A stretch of 64,000 nucleotides of DNA, from NCBI RefSeq assembly GCF_001040845.1, contig NZ_CP011941.1, positions 949,744 through 1,013,743 of the forward strand, written 5' to 3'. Below the pieces are notes generated by a model. It saw only the letters and a list, made by a program, of their open reading frames with translations. It did no database searches and had not been told where the DNA came from. This DNA comes from Synechococcus sp. WH 8020. GTDB taxonomy: Bacteria > Cyanobacteriota > Cyanobacteriia > PCC-6307 > Cyanobiaceae. Below are positions 34,870-43,711 of this stretch, piece by piece. The position numbers were made by a program, and so were the translations under genes. Each line of letters starts with the position of its first letter. Positions within the stretch are counted from its first letter, which is position 1.

Positions 34870-35424
34870 ATGCGCACGGCCAAGAGCCTGACGGTGCAGT
34901 CTCCAATCGAACTATCTCCGAAGCAGATGCAAGCGTGGATGGGGATTTTGATCGAGCGCGCGCGTCGTTTCGGCGAATGCGGAGAGGTGCCCGTTAGTGC
35001 CGTTGTTTTGGATCACCAGGGCCGCTGCATTGGCCATGGCATCAATCAGAGAGAGCTGCATCACGACCCCCTAGGTCATGCTGAGTTGATGGCGGTTCGT
35101 CAGGCCTGCCGTCTGCGTGGTGACTGGCGCCTCAATGACTGCACGCTGTTGGTGACCTTAGAACCCTGTCCCATGTGCGCAGGCGCCTTGGTTCAGGCAA
35201 GAGTCGGGCAGGTCATTTTTGCAGCGACTGACCCGAAGCGGGGAGCGATGGGAAGCACGATCAACCTGGCCACACACATCAGTGCACACCACCGAATGAC
35301 CGTGATCGGTGGTGTGCAGGCTGAGGAGGCGAAAGAAATGCTGTCGAGCTGGTTTAAGCAGCGACGGCGACGTTCTGACGGAACTGGGGCAACTCCGTTT
35401 CAAACAGGTTCAACAACCTGCTGA
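34870..35424 (+). CDS. tadA: tRNA-specific adenosine deaminase
   Basis: 184 residues from ATG 34870. Converts A34 to inosine in tRNA-Arg(ACG). Cytidine/deoxycytidylate deaminase zinc motifs: GHAELMAV (His and Glu) near residue 75 and LEPCPMCAGALVQARV (two Cys) near 104. ISAHHRM occupies the usual anticodon-binding region. The extra 15-20 residue N-terminus before the fold is normal for cyanobacteria. The C-terminus overlaps the convergent aminotransferase gene by 71 bases. Confidence 0.95.
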   Translation: MRTAKSLTVQSPIELSPKQMQAWMGILIERARRFGECGEVPVSAVVLDHQGRCIGHGINQRELHHDPLGHAELMAVRQACRLRGDWRLNDCTLLVTLEPCPMCAGALVQARVGQVIFAATDPKRGAMGSTINLATHISAHHRMTVIGGVQAEEAKEMLSSWFKQRRRRSDGTGATPFQTGSTTC

Positions 35425-36550
35425 CGTTCTCAGGGTTTGAGTTGTAACCCATCAGTCCAATTCGCCAAATTTTTCCAGCAAGAACGCCAAGACCACCACC
35501 CACTTCGATCCCGTGGTTGTTGAGCAGGTGCTGAGTGAAGGCCTTTCCATCCACATCATCAGGAATACGGACGGTAGTGAGGGTGGGCAATCGCAGCTCC
35601 TCGGGAACATGCATTTCAAGACCCATCGATTCCAGGCCAGACCACAGCGCTTCAGCGTTGCTGCGATGACGCGCCCAAGCCATATCCAATCCTTCTTCCG
35701 CCAGCAGCCTCAGCGCTTCACGCATGCCGAAGTTCATGTTGACCGGTGCTGTGTGGTGATAAACACGGTCACTGCCCCAGTACTGATTAAGCAGGGAAAC
35801 GTCGAGATACCAATTGGGCACTTTGTCTTGACGCGCTGCAAGCTTGGCTTCAGCACGCGGTCCCATGGTGAATGGACCAAGACCGGGAGGGCAGCTCAAT
35901 CCCTTCTGACTGCAGCTGTAGGCCAGATCAACTTTCCATTCATCCAGATAGAGGGGAACGCCTCCAAGGGATGTGACGGTGTCGAGCAACAGCAAGCAAT
36001 CGTGCTTTCGGCAGAGATCTCCAATCCCTTCCATCGGTTGACACACGCCGGTGGACGTTTCGGCATGCACCATCGCCAGGATGGTGGGCTTGTGCTCAAT
36101 CAGCGCCGTTTCGAGCTCATCCTTCGTAAAGGCTTCCCCCCAGGGCTTTTCGACCACCTTCACATTGGCGCGGTAGCGACCGGCCATGTCGACAAGACGA
36201 TTGCCGAAATAGCCCTTCACAGCAACGAGAACGGTGTCGCCGGGTTCCACCGTGTTGGCAAGCGTTGCTTCCATGGCTGCGCTGCCCGTGCCGCTCATGG
36301 GCAAGGTCAAGCGATTGTCGGTCTGCCAGGCATAACGAAGAAGCTCCTGAACTTCGCCCATCAGCTCCACATAAAGCGGATCGAGATGACCAATCGGAGT
36401 TCGAGACAAGGCCTTGAGCACCGTTGGATCGGCATTCGAAGGTCCTGGACCCAGCAGCAAACGATCGGGGGTGCTGATCGGGGCAATGGCCCTTCGATGG
36501 GACGAATCAACCAACAGGGGGGAGTGCGTCGTCGCCAAAGCCAGGATCAC
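35354..36550 (-). CDS. Alanine-glyoxylate/serine-pyruvate class V aminotransferase
   Basis: 398 residues from GTG 36550; a TTG precedes it and there is no ATG near. Fold-type I PLP enzyme: LLLGPGPSNADPTVLKAL, SGTGSAAMEATLANTVEPGD, the cofactor Asp in LLLLDTVTSLGGVPL, and the PLP Lys in SQKGLSCPPGLGPF. It most likely acts in photorespiratory glyoxylate-to-glycine transamination with alanine or serine. Start codon remains uncertain. Convergent with tadA; apcF lies downstream of neither and is separately promoted. Confidence 0.93.
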   Translation of the reverse strand: MILALATTHSPLLVDSSHRRAIAPISTPDRLLLGPGPSNADPTVLKALSRTPIGHLDPLYVELMGEVQELLRYAWQTDNRLTLPMSGTGSAAMEATLANTVEPGDTVLVAVKGYFGNRLVDMAGRYRANVKVVEKPWGEAFTKDELETALIEHKPTILAMVHAETSTGVCQPMEGIGDLCRKHDCLLLLDTVTSLGGVPLYLDEWKVDLAYSCSQKGLSCPPGLGPFTMGPRAEAKLAARQDKVPNWYLDVSLLNQYWGSDRVYHHTAPVNMNFGMREALRLLAEEGLDMAWARHRSNAEALWSGLESMGLEMHVPEELRLPTLTTVRIPDDVDGKAFTQHLLNNHGIEVGGGLGVLAGKIWRIGLMGYNSNPENVSRLLNLFETELPQFRQNVAVAA

Positions 36551-36647
36551 CAATCAATGGCCAGCAGCCTACGCATGGACTGGCCTAAAAAGGGAGCAAA
36601 ACAGTCGGTTTGCAACGCCTCTTGTAATGAGGTCAATCTTTGATCGC

Positions 36648-37172
36648 TCAGCGCTGGCTGATGTCGTTTGCAGAGAGACCTGATGCCAGATGATCGAAGG
36701 GTTTGCGAAGCATCTGGCATTCGCTGGGATTCGATCCTTCAGCCACCATCCGTTCGCAGAGAACATCTGCCAAAAGAATCATGCTCCGAACCGTGGGTCC
36801 GGTGGGCACACCCAGGCTCTTGTAGGTGTCGTCCAAACCGTTGAGCACCCTTTCATTGAGAATCGTGCTGTCGTCAGCAATCAGGGCATAGCTGGCGTAG
36901 CGAAGGAAGTAATCCATGTCGCGCAAACAAGCTGCAAGCCGACGGGTGGTGTAGGCATTACCACCAGGCAAAAGCAACTCAGGGTCACCGACAAACAGCC
37001 TTTGGCTGGCCTCTCGTACCAGCTCAGTCGCCTCGCGATTGATCAACTCAACGGCCTTGAGTCGCAACTGGGCTTGGCCGAAATATCCCTCAATACGATC
37101 GATCGCTGATCGATCGAAATAGCGACCCAATTGGTCGTAACGGCCGATCAACCCGGTGATGGCATCACGCAT
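36648..37172 (-). CDS. apcF: Allophycocyanin beta-18 subunit
   Basis: 174 residues, phycobiliprotein beta-type. The bilin-binding Cys is in AACLRDMDYFLRYASYAL near residue 82 and GGNAYTTRR precedes it; the C-terminal SLGVPTGPTVRSM is the beta-18 pattern. The start MRDAITGLI matches ApcF rather than ApcB. It is a minor core component near the terminal emitter, transferring energy toward photosystem II. ATG 37172. It is divergent from glnA, with 222 bases between. Confidence 0.92.
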   Translation of the reverse strand: MRDAITGLIGRYDQLGRYFDRSAIDRIEGYFGQAQLRLKAVELINREATELVREASQRLFVGDPELLLPGGNAYTTRRLAACLRDMDYFLRYASYALIADDSTILNERVLNGLDDTYKSLGVPTGPTVRSMILLADVLCERMVAEGSNPSECQMLRKPFDHLASGLSANDISQR

Positions 37173-37320
37173 GATGGTGGGACGCTAGGGATCACTGGCT
37201 GGAAGGTAACACCACAAAGCCGACCAGAACGCACTCATCACCTGGGATCCAAGGAATTTGACAGAAACGGTTACCAAGCGCAGCTCCAAGCCTCACCAAG
37301 AGGCCTCCACTATTAAAAAA

Positions 37321-37362
37321 GTGCGCATTGATACAAAAGGGTGTCAGATCGATGCCTACGGT
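37321..37362 (+). promoter_or_regulatory. NtcA-type promoter of glnA
   Basis: GTG-N8-TAC at 37321-37334 matches the NtcA site GTA-N8-TAC at five of six bases. A TACGGT (TAN3T) -10 element starts 22 bases later at 37357-37362, the canonical spacing for NtcA-activated promoters. Translation of glnA begins 33 bases downstream. Confidence 0.7.
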
Positions 37363-37394
37363 TAGAAACGATATTCTCGGCTGAAGCCTCAAAC

Positions 37395-38816
37395 ATGGCT
37401 AAAACTGCTCAGGACGTGCTTCGTCAGATCAAGGACGAAGGAATCGAGCTGATCGACCTCAAATTCAGCGATCTGCACGGCAAGTGGCAACACCTCACCG
37501 TGTGTTCAGACATGGTCGATGAGGATGCATTCAAGGAAGGCTTGGCCTTTGACGGATCCTCCATACGCGGCTGGAAAGCGATCAACGCGTCTGACATGTC
37601 CATGGTTCCAGACCCCGCCACAGCCTGGGTCGACCCTTTTTATCGCCATAAAACCCTCAGCCTGATCTGCTCGATCCAGGACCCAAGAACAGGGGACCCC
37701 TATGAGCGCTGCCCCCGTGCGTTGGCGCAGAAAGCTTTGGCTTATCTCTCCAATACAGGTCTGGCCGACAAGGCATTCTTTGGTCCCGAGCCTGAATTTT
37801 TTCTCTTCGATGACGTTCGCTACAACTCGAGCGAAGGCGGATGTTTCTACAGCGTTGACACCATTGAGGCTGGATGGAACTCCGGAAGGGTGGAGGAAGG
37901 CGGAAACCTTGCTTATAAAATTCAACTGAAGGAAGGCTATTTCCCTGTCGCACCAAACGACACAGCACAAGACATTCGCTCCGAAATGTTATTAATGATG
38001 GCCCAATTGGGGATCCCAATTGAGAAGCATCACCATGAGGTAGCTGGTGCTGGCCAACACGAATTGGGAATGAAGTTCGACGAACTCATTCAAGCTGCCG
38101 ATAACGTAATGACCTACAAATACGTTGTTCGCAACGTTGCAAAAAAGTACGGCAAAACAGCAACTTTCATGCCGAAACCAGTGTTTAATGACAACGGCAC
38201 TGGCATGCACGTGCACCAAAGTCTTTGGAAGGGCGATCAACCCTTGTTCTTCGGGGAAGGCACCTACGCCAACTTGTCTCAGACAGCCCGTTGGTATATC
38301 GGCGGAATTTTGAAGCATGCGCCGAGCTTCCTAGCCTTCACCAACCCCACCACAAACAGCTACAAGCGACTTGTTCCTGGATTCGAAGCACCTGTGAATT
38401 TGGTGTACTCCGAAGGTAACCGATCTGCTGCAGTTCGGATCCCCCTCACCGGCCCCAGCCCAAAAGCCAAACGCTTGGAATTCCGTTCCGGTGATGCTTT
38501 AGCGAATCCCTATTTGGCCTTTGCCGCCATGATGATGGCTGGGATCGATGGCATCAAAAACCAGATTGATCCTGGTGATGGATTCGATGGCGACCTCTTT
38601 GAGCTGCCAGCCGATCAGCTCAAGGACATTGCCACCGTTCCAGCATCACTGAACGGAGCCTTGGAAGCTTTGAATGCTGATCACCACTACCTAATGGAAG
38701 GTGGAGTGTTCACGAAAGACTTCATCGACAACTGGATCAATATCAAATACGAAGAGGTGCAGCAGTTGCGTCAGCGACCCCATCCCCACGAATTCACGAT
38801 GTACTACGACGCCTGA
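37395..38816 (+). CDS. glnA: Glutamine synthetase type I
   Basis: 473 residues from ATG 37395, the standard GSI length; the frame runs 18 codons further upstream through the promoter. It makes glutamine from glutamate and ammonium. Motifs: [16 protein letters not shown] near residue 55, [12 protein letters not shown] with metal Glu near 133, [15 protein letters not shown] near 212, [12 protein letters not shown] near 265 and NRSAAVRIP near 338. NtcA-type promoter upstream and a strong terminator downstream. Confidence 0.98.
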   Translation: MAKTAQDVLRQIKDEGIELIDLKFSDLHGKWQHLTVCSDMVDEDAFKEGLAFDGSSIRGWKAINASDMSMVPDPATAWVDPFYRHKTLSLICSIQDPRTGDPYERCPRALAQKALAYLSNTGLADKAFFGPEPEFFLFDDVRYNSSEGGCFYSVDTIEAGWNSGRVEEGGNLAYKIQLKEGYFPVAPNDTAQDIRSEMLLMMAQLGIPIEKHHHEVAGAGQHELGMKFDELIQAADNVMTYKYVVRNVAKKYGKTATFMPKPVFNDNGTGMHVHQSLWKGDQPLFFGEGTYANLSQTARWYIGGILKHAPSFLAFTNPTTNSYKRLVPGFEAPVNLVYSEGNRSAAVRIPLTGPSPKAKRLEFRSGDALANPYLAFAAMMMAGIDGIKNQIDPGDGFDGDLFELPADQLKDIATVPASLNGALEALNADHHYLMEGGVFTKDFIDNWINIKYEEVQQLRQRPHPHEFTMYYDA

Positions 38817-38858
38817 TCAAAAGGGCTTGGTAGCACTGAGGTCTTCAACAAGACCCCA

Positions 38859-38887
38859 AATGATCCCCGTCATGGGGATCATTTTTT
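38859..38887 (+). terminator. Rho-independent terminator of glnA
   Basis: AATGATCCCC/GGGGATCATT stem of 10 bases with a 5-base loop, followed by six T residues, 43 bases after the glnA stop. Confidence 0.92.
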
Positions 38888-39109
38888 ATGGGCAGAGAGG
38901 GGCTTAGAGATGTTAGATCTGCTGCCAACTCAATGAAGGGAATAAACGCAACCAATGCAACCCAAAATTACCCATCAAAAATATATTTACCTATACAATT
39001 AATTCAAGAAGCTATCGATCAATCAACCATTAAGGGGTTCAGCCTGATCATTCATTTCTGCTTCGCTTCCTGAAGCAAAGCATGAAGCGTCTGCCGGAGG
39101 TCGTCTCAT

Positions 39110-39286
39110 ATGCCCGGATCTACCACCAACATCACTTCTGCGGTTAGAGGCCACCGTTTAACTCGAGGCTACGAACGCAATCATCGAAGAGAGCAAGTTC
39201 AAAACCATCGTGGTGTTACCAATCACCTGGAACGCCCAATTGCGGGACCAAAGCCTGCAAACCCTCCACACTCCCTTGAAAATTGA
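39110..39286 (+). CDS. Possible short basic peptide
   Basis: A 58-codon frame from an ATG with GGAGG nine bases upstream (39096-39100). The product is rich in Arg, His, Asn and Pro with no hydrophobic core, and resembles no family I know. It lies in the 615-base gap between glnA and the EF-hand arginase. Apart from it and the glnA terminator this gap holds nothing recognisable. The good ribosome binding site is the only positive evidence. Confidence 0.28.
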   Translation: MPGSTTNITSAVRGHRLTRGYERNHRREQVQNHRGVTNHLERPIAGPKPANPPHSLEN

Positions 39287-39331
39287 TCGGGATCTTCTGG
39301 ATGTTTTCCAATATTAACTTCACACGAAATC

Positions 39332-39344
39332 TGTATCCAATACA
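39332..39344. promoter_or_regulatory. Perfect 13-base palindrome upstream of EF-hand arginase
   Basis: TGTATCCAATACA, with arms TGTAT/ATACA around CCA, centred 94 bases before the arginase ATG. Size and symmetry suit a dimeric repressor or activator. No known motif is assigned; it resembles NtcA half-sites (GTA/TAC) but with a 5-base spacer instead of 8. Confidence 0.35.
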
Positions 39345-39431
39345 ACAATATCTTCGAGGGTTTAAAGATCAAAGTCAATGATTTAGGCACACCATTCAGT
39401 TCCGATCAAGGATCCTCACTCGTGGACGTCC

Positions 39432-40934
39432 ATGTCAACAATCCCTCTCGAGACCGAGCTCTCCTCTCTGTACGCCCTCTTTGATGTCAATGGAGATGGG
39501 GCCATCACTCCAGCCGAAGTGGAACAGGTGCTGAGCTCCATGTCGGGGATCATCGCTGAACAGGAAGCCAAGGTCCTACGCAAGTTCATCGAGAGCCAAG
39601 GTGTCGTCACCCGAGAGGACTTCCTGCACTGGGCAAACAAGCAGCCAGGGTTGGGAACCCATCAGCTGCTGAGAGATCTGTTTCACCTGGTGGACACGGA
39701 TGGGAATGGTTGGCTCAATCACGATGAGCTCTCGACAATGGTGTCGCTGCTGGGCACACCAGAAGCATCCATTAATTCCCAGGAGTTGCTGGAGAGGCTT
39801 GATCGCGATGGGAACGCAAAGATCAGCGTTGATGAGTTTTTAACCCTGCTCGAGGACAACACTCGACTCAAATGTTCTCTTGCAGACTTAAAACGTTTAA
39901 AGAAAAGCCTGGCACAGATCAGCAGCACGGCTGGGCTGAATGGAGTGAGCCTTGTGGAGGTGGACTGTGACCTGGGAGCGGGACAACCAGGCGCAGGTGC
40001 AGGCATTGAGATGCTGAAAAGGGCTGTCGAACACCAGCAAGACCTCCAAAAAATGAGCGCAGGTTTGATCGCCGAGATTCGAGGAGAGCAAGCACCAACG
40101 GCCCATGCTGCCAGCGCGGGACAGAGCACCACACCCCACGCTCGTCACATCAAAACCATCGCTGGCGTAATGCACGACGCAGCGAATTTGGTGTGCACAA
40201 CTCTTCAGCAGCAGTGCTTCCCACTCGTCCTTTCCGGAGACCACTCCACCGCTGCCTCAACAATTGCGGGGATCCGTCGTGCCCATCCTCAGTCGCGGCT
40301 TGGGGTGATCTGGATTGATGCCCACGCTGATATTCATTCCCCCTTCACGACGCCTTCGGGGAACATGCATGGAATGCCCTTGGCGATCGCCTGCGGGCAC
40401 GACAACCTTTCAGAAGCGAGGAATGATCCAGACCCTGTCACCCGGAAACTCTGGAAGGATCTAAAGCAACTGCACGGTCTTGAATCTGCAGCGATCGACT
40501 TCCGTGATCTGATCTATGTAGGCGTCAGAGACACCGAGGCCGCTGAGGACGCCACCTTGGCCAACCACGCCATCCCAGTCATCAGCATCGAGGAGGTGAG
40601 ACGCGATGGATCCATCAACGCTGCCAATCGCTGCCTATCCCACCTTGGCGACGTGGACCTGATCTATGTGAGCTTCGATGTGGATGCGTTGGATTCAACA
40701 ATCTGCAAAGGCACAGGCACCCCAGTCCCAGGAGGTCTCTGGGCAAATGAGGCCATTCTCCTGTTACGCAAGCTTCTCTCAGATCCACGCGTTTGTTGCT
40801 GGGAAATTTGTGAAATCAATCCCCACCTTGATGAGCTCACTACGATGGCCGAGCTGTCTTTGGGCATCTTCAGGGCTGGGCTGGAGGTTCTTGGAGAACG
40901 GTTCAGCTCGACATCTTCATCCCATGCAAGCTGA
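39432..40934 (+). CDS. EF-hand domain-arginase fusion
   Basis: 500 residues in two parts. Residues 1-140 hold a calmodulin-like EF-hand region: canonical loops D18-E29 (DVNGDGAITPAE) and D88-E99 (DTDGNGWLNHDE), a near-canonical loop D124-E135, and a degenerate site near 54-64. Residues 170-495 are a ureohydrolase with all manganese ligands: His271 (SGDHST), Asp296/His298/Asp300 (DAHAD) and Asp416/Asp418 (SFDVDALD). SGNMHGMPLA at 309-318 and EINPHLDE at 461 are arginase rather than agmatinase features. Predicted reaction: arginine to ornithine plus urea, perhaps gated by Ca2+. The 3' end overlaps the UT gene by 11 bases. Confidence 0.92.
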   Translation: MSTIPLETELSSLYALFDVNGDGAITPAEVEQVLSSMSGIIAEQEAKVLRKFIESQGVVTREDFLHWANKQPGLGTHQLLRDLFHLVDTDGNGWLNHDELSTMVSLLGTPEASINSQELLERLDRDGNAKISVDEFLTLLEDNTRLKCSLADLKRLKKSLAQISSTAGLNGVSLVEVDCDLGAGQPGAGAGIEMLKRAVEHQQDLQKMSAGLIAEIRGEQAPTAHAASAGQSTTPHARHIKTIAGVMHDAANLVCTTLQQQCFPLVLSGDHSTAASTIAGIRRAHPQSRLGVIWIDAHADIHSPFTTPSGNMHGMPLAIACGHDNLSEARNDPDPVTRKLWKDLKQLHGLESAAIDFRDLIYVGVRDTEAAEDATLANHAIPVISIEEVRRDGSINAANRCLSHLGDVDLIYVSFDVDALDSTICKGTGTPVPGGLWANEAILLLRKLLSDPRVCCWEICEINPHLDELTTMAELSLGIFRAGLEVLGERFSSTSSSHAS

Positions 40935-42519
40935 CGCACCCTCTATTTATGAGCTGCTGCAAGAGCTCCTGCCTCCGCCGCCACCGCCGGTAGAACGAAA
41001 GGGTTTGTTTGCTGAACAGCATTTCCCGACAGGCTCCTGGGGAAGCGCTCTACGCAGCTTTTCCCAAGTGATCTTTATCAACCATCCACTCAGTGGTGCC
41101 CTGCTGCTGCTGGCCTTTCTGATCCAATCGCCGTGGATGGCTCTCTTGGCTGTGTTGGGGATGGCTACAGCAAACGCCGTTTCCAAGCTGCTGAATCTTG
41201 GCCAAAGCCTGCGCGATCAGGGAATCCACGGCTTCAACGGTGCACTTGTGGGATGTGCCGCGGCAGTGCTCTCAGACTCCAGCTCAGTGAAAGATGCCGG
41301 GCTGATCGCGGTGTTAGTGGCGTTCGGAGGCGGACTCACAACGCTGATGCTCGAACTGTGGCGTCGCCGCTTTCATCGCCGCGGAGACCCGCCGGCACTC
41401 ACCCTGCCGTTCTGCCTGATCACCTGGGGACTTGTGGCATTGGTGAGCCCTCGAATGCCAGACACCATCGAGACGGTGAAAGTGGCTGCTTCCCCTACTG
41501 CAGCTCAGGTGTTGGTTATCGGACTTCCCCACAGCTTCGGACAAGTCTTTCTCTGCTCCGACCTTGTCAGCGGATGGCTCGTACTCCTTGCCGTTGCTAT
41601 CGCAAGCCCCATCGCCGCCGCGCTCGGAGCGTGCGGCGCCCTGGCGGGAATGTTGACCGCCTTGGCAAGCGGTACTGACACCGCTGCTGTGGCCCAAGGA
41701 CTATGGGGTTACAACGGCGTTTTGGTTGCGATCGCCCTCGGCGGAATCTTCCACGTGCCCGGACGCAGAACCCTGGTCCTAGCTCTCCTGGGAGCAGGGC
41801 TTGCCAGCCTGCTACAGGCGCTACAGGGGAGGTTGATGGGCAACCTTCCAGCTCTCACCCTGAGCTTCGTGATCACAACTTGGATGATGCAGCGTCTGGC
41901 TGGCCGAACACTACCGGCACTGATTCCTGTTGCCCTACATGCAGTCGTCACCCCTGAGGAACACCGCAAACGGTTTCTCGTGGCAAGTGAACTGCTGGGC
42001 TCCTTCCGCCGCAACCTGCGACAGAGGGTGGACGGCATGGCCCCCCTCGTCGGGAGAGAACAGCCACAAATCCAGCTGAATAGCCAGATGCAACATCTCT
42101 TCGATCAGCTCGACCAAAATCGTGATGGCCATCTCAGCCTTAACGAGCTTCGCAATGCGCTGGTGTCAGGAGGTGGCAGCAATAAAACCCATCTGCGCCG
42201 AACGTCATCCCTGAACAATCAATTGTTGGCAACGATGGCTTCCATGGATCTCAATGGCGATGGCCATATCGACTCCGCTGAATTCAGCAAGCTCATCCAA
42301 CGCTTGCAACGACTCCGAGAGGGAGAGGAGCGGTTGCTGCTGTACTTAATGCCCGTCGATGCCAATGGCAACGATCGTCTCGATCAAGATGAATTAGCTC
42401 GACTGCTGAAGAGCATCGGCCAAGCGCCGCTCACCGCCGGGGAACAAGCGTTGGTGTTCCGAAACCAGCAACAAAGCCTTAGCTGGCACGATTTCGTGGA
42501 TCGCTTGTTGTTGAGCTAA
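40924..42519 (+). CDS. Urea transporter (UT family) with C-terminal EF-hands
   Basis: 531 residues from ATG 40924, inside the last codons of the arginase gene; the frame stays open further upstream only as a shadow. Residues 40-345 form the two-fold UT channel: QVIFINHPLSG, then GFNGALVG and PALTLPFCLITW in repeat one, GYNGVLVAIALG and LPALTLSFVITTW in repeat two (the selectivity-filter motifs). An N-terminal seven-proline run precedes it. Residues 390-531 carry EF loops D397-E408, D442-E453 and a variant D479-E490. Family role is passive urea permeation; the cytosolic EF part could gate it or tether the arginase. Confidence 0.92.
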   Translation: MQADAPSIYELLQELLPPPPPPVERKGLFAEQHFPTGSWGSALRSFSQVIFINHPLSGALLLLAFLIQSPWMALLAVLGMATANAVSKLLNLGQSLRDQGIHGFNGALVGCAAAVLSDSSSVKDAGLIAVLVAFGGGLTTLMLELWRRRFHRRGDPPALTLPFCLITWGLVALVSPRMPDTIETVKVAASPTAAQVLVIGLPHSFGQVFLCSDLVSGWLVLLAVAIASPIAAALGACGALAGMLTALASGTDTAAVAQGLWGYNGVLVAIALGGIFHVPGRRTLVLALLGAGLASLLQALQGRLMGNLPALTLSFVITTWMMQRLAGRTLPALIPVALHAVVTPEEHRKRFLVASELLGSFRRNLRQRVDGMAPLVGREQPQIQLNSQMQHLFDQLDQNRDGHLSLNELRNALVSGGGSNKTHLRRTSSLNNQLLATMASMDLNGDGHIDSAEFSKLIQRLQRLREGEERLLLYLMPVDANGNDRLDQDELARLLKSIGQAPLTAGEQALVFRNQQQSLSWHDFVDRLLLS

Positions 42520-43085
42520 GCAATGGTCAGGCTCAAGTGTCTTCTCCATCAGAATCCCTGCCGCCTCACCGCACTCCATAACATTGCCCTGCGTTGCAAA
42601 CCCTTGCGCTGGGGATAGCGACTTCGCTCCACGAGAGTTCAACGCCATCTATACCTTGAAAAACGATCGATTGATGCCCCGCTTCAATAAGGGGGCGACT
42701 CAACAGAAACAGCTTTCGTCAGGTGCTCATGCAAGGCTTCTCAATAAGTCGCCATCTGGATGAATGACACCGTTGCTCGATAACAATTGGCCATAGAACT
42801 TCCTTAGGGCTGCAATCAGATTTCTAAGAGAAACTGTGATTAGGCGTTGCCATGTCACTCCTCATTGAACGACGTACACGTTGACTCGTTGAGTAGTTGC
42901 CTTCCCATCCAAGTTTAACGCGCCAACAGTCAAACATTCTCGTTATTATTTGATACCCTTCAAATAAAGCCAGTGTAGGTTAAAGCAAATTACAAGGCGG
43001 CTGATAAGGATTAAAGGCAGTCTTACAGGAAAGAATGTTGATGCAGACTTCAAAAGCAAGCTAGACTATTTATAGCAATGCAGCA
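42520..43085. other. Intergenic region, nothing recognised
   Basis: 566 bases after the urea transporter. No terminator with a T run, RNA gene or credible coding frame was found; the right half is AT-rich. Confidence 0.5.
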
Positions 43086-43379
43086 ATGATGAGACACTTC
43101 GCGCCATTACTACTGCTATTAGGCTTAGTCGGTTGTTCGACGACCTATTCATCGTCTAAGCAGGCAGAAAATGCATGCGCTGAATGGGAAAGCCAGAAAG
43201 TAATCATTGGGTATGAAGCGGAGCAGGTGAATAAAACCTATGGCTCACGCTGGTGCAAGCAAAACAAAAAAGAGAATGAATTCCTAGGTTACAAAAATCA
43301 TAAAATGGAGGATGGAACCTGGAAAAACAAAGAAGGGAAGGAAGGCAGATTTCAAATAGTAAAGCGATTCCGCTATTAG
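43086..43379 (+). CDS. Small lipoprotein, unknown function
   Basis: 97 residues. A short signal sequence ends in a lipobox (LLGLVGC, Cys17), so the mature protein of about 80 residues should be lipid-anchored. The mature part is Lys/Glu/Trp-rich (CAEWESQ, GSRWCKQNKKENEFLGYK) with two further cysteines. Two adjacent ATGs are possible starts. The gene is AT-rich and isolated in an accessory stretch. No family recognised. Confidence 0.75.
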   Translation: MMRHFAPLLLLLGLVGCSTTYSSSKQAENACAEWESQKVIIGYEAEQVNKTYGSRWCKQNKKENEFLGYKNHKMEDGTWKNKEGKEGRFQIVKRFRY

Positions 43380-43711
43380 CTTCACGTGCTGTCCAAACAT
43401 CACGACAAGGAAGCTCAAAGAGATAAGAATTAGTGGGTCCACAACGCTTAAGGCCTATGACCCTGCCATAGGACGTGTCACCACTCCAAACATGCTTGCA
43501 TTCACAAAAGGGAGCACTTGGACTGCAGCGGATAGACATTGAGTTCGGCCGTGGAGCTTTCCCGGTACAAAACAAATTCGCCTGGAGTGTCTCTTCAAAG
43601 CATTCTCAAAGCACAAACCATCCGAGATTCCCCCATTCAGGGGATGAAGGAACCAGAGTGTTCCATTAACACTGAGCCATTAGCAGAAGAATCACCAACC
43701 CACCACAAACG
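43380..43711. other. Intergenic region, nothing supported
   Basis: 332 bases between the lipoprotein and the exported protein. A cysteine-rich frame on the minus strand (43575 down into the lipoprotein gene) is open but unconvincing. Confidence 0.4.

Noticed and set aside
35513-36643. 376-codon plus-strand frame
   Set aside because: It is the mirror of the class V aminotransferase; the peptide has no domain and is His/Gln-rich in the way antisense frames of GC-rich genes are.
38888-39073. 61-codon frame directly after the glnA terminator
   Set aside because: Begins within the terminator T run, no ribosome binding site, and AT-rich random-like composition.
40678-40923. Upstream 82-codon extension of the urea transporter frame
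   Set aside because: It lies inside the arginase coding region, reads as low-quality shadow sequence, and the ATG at 40924 gives a normal UT N-terminus.
42842-42880. ACTCCTCA resembling the Yfr1 core motif
   Set aside because: Only eight bases match and the CAC end is missing; no flanking hairpins of a Yfr1-type RNA were seen.
43204-43575. 123-codon Cys-rich minus-strand frame
   Set aside because: Half of it is antisense to the lipoprotein gene and no start signal or family is evident, though the Cys-rich first half is curious.
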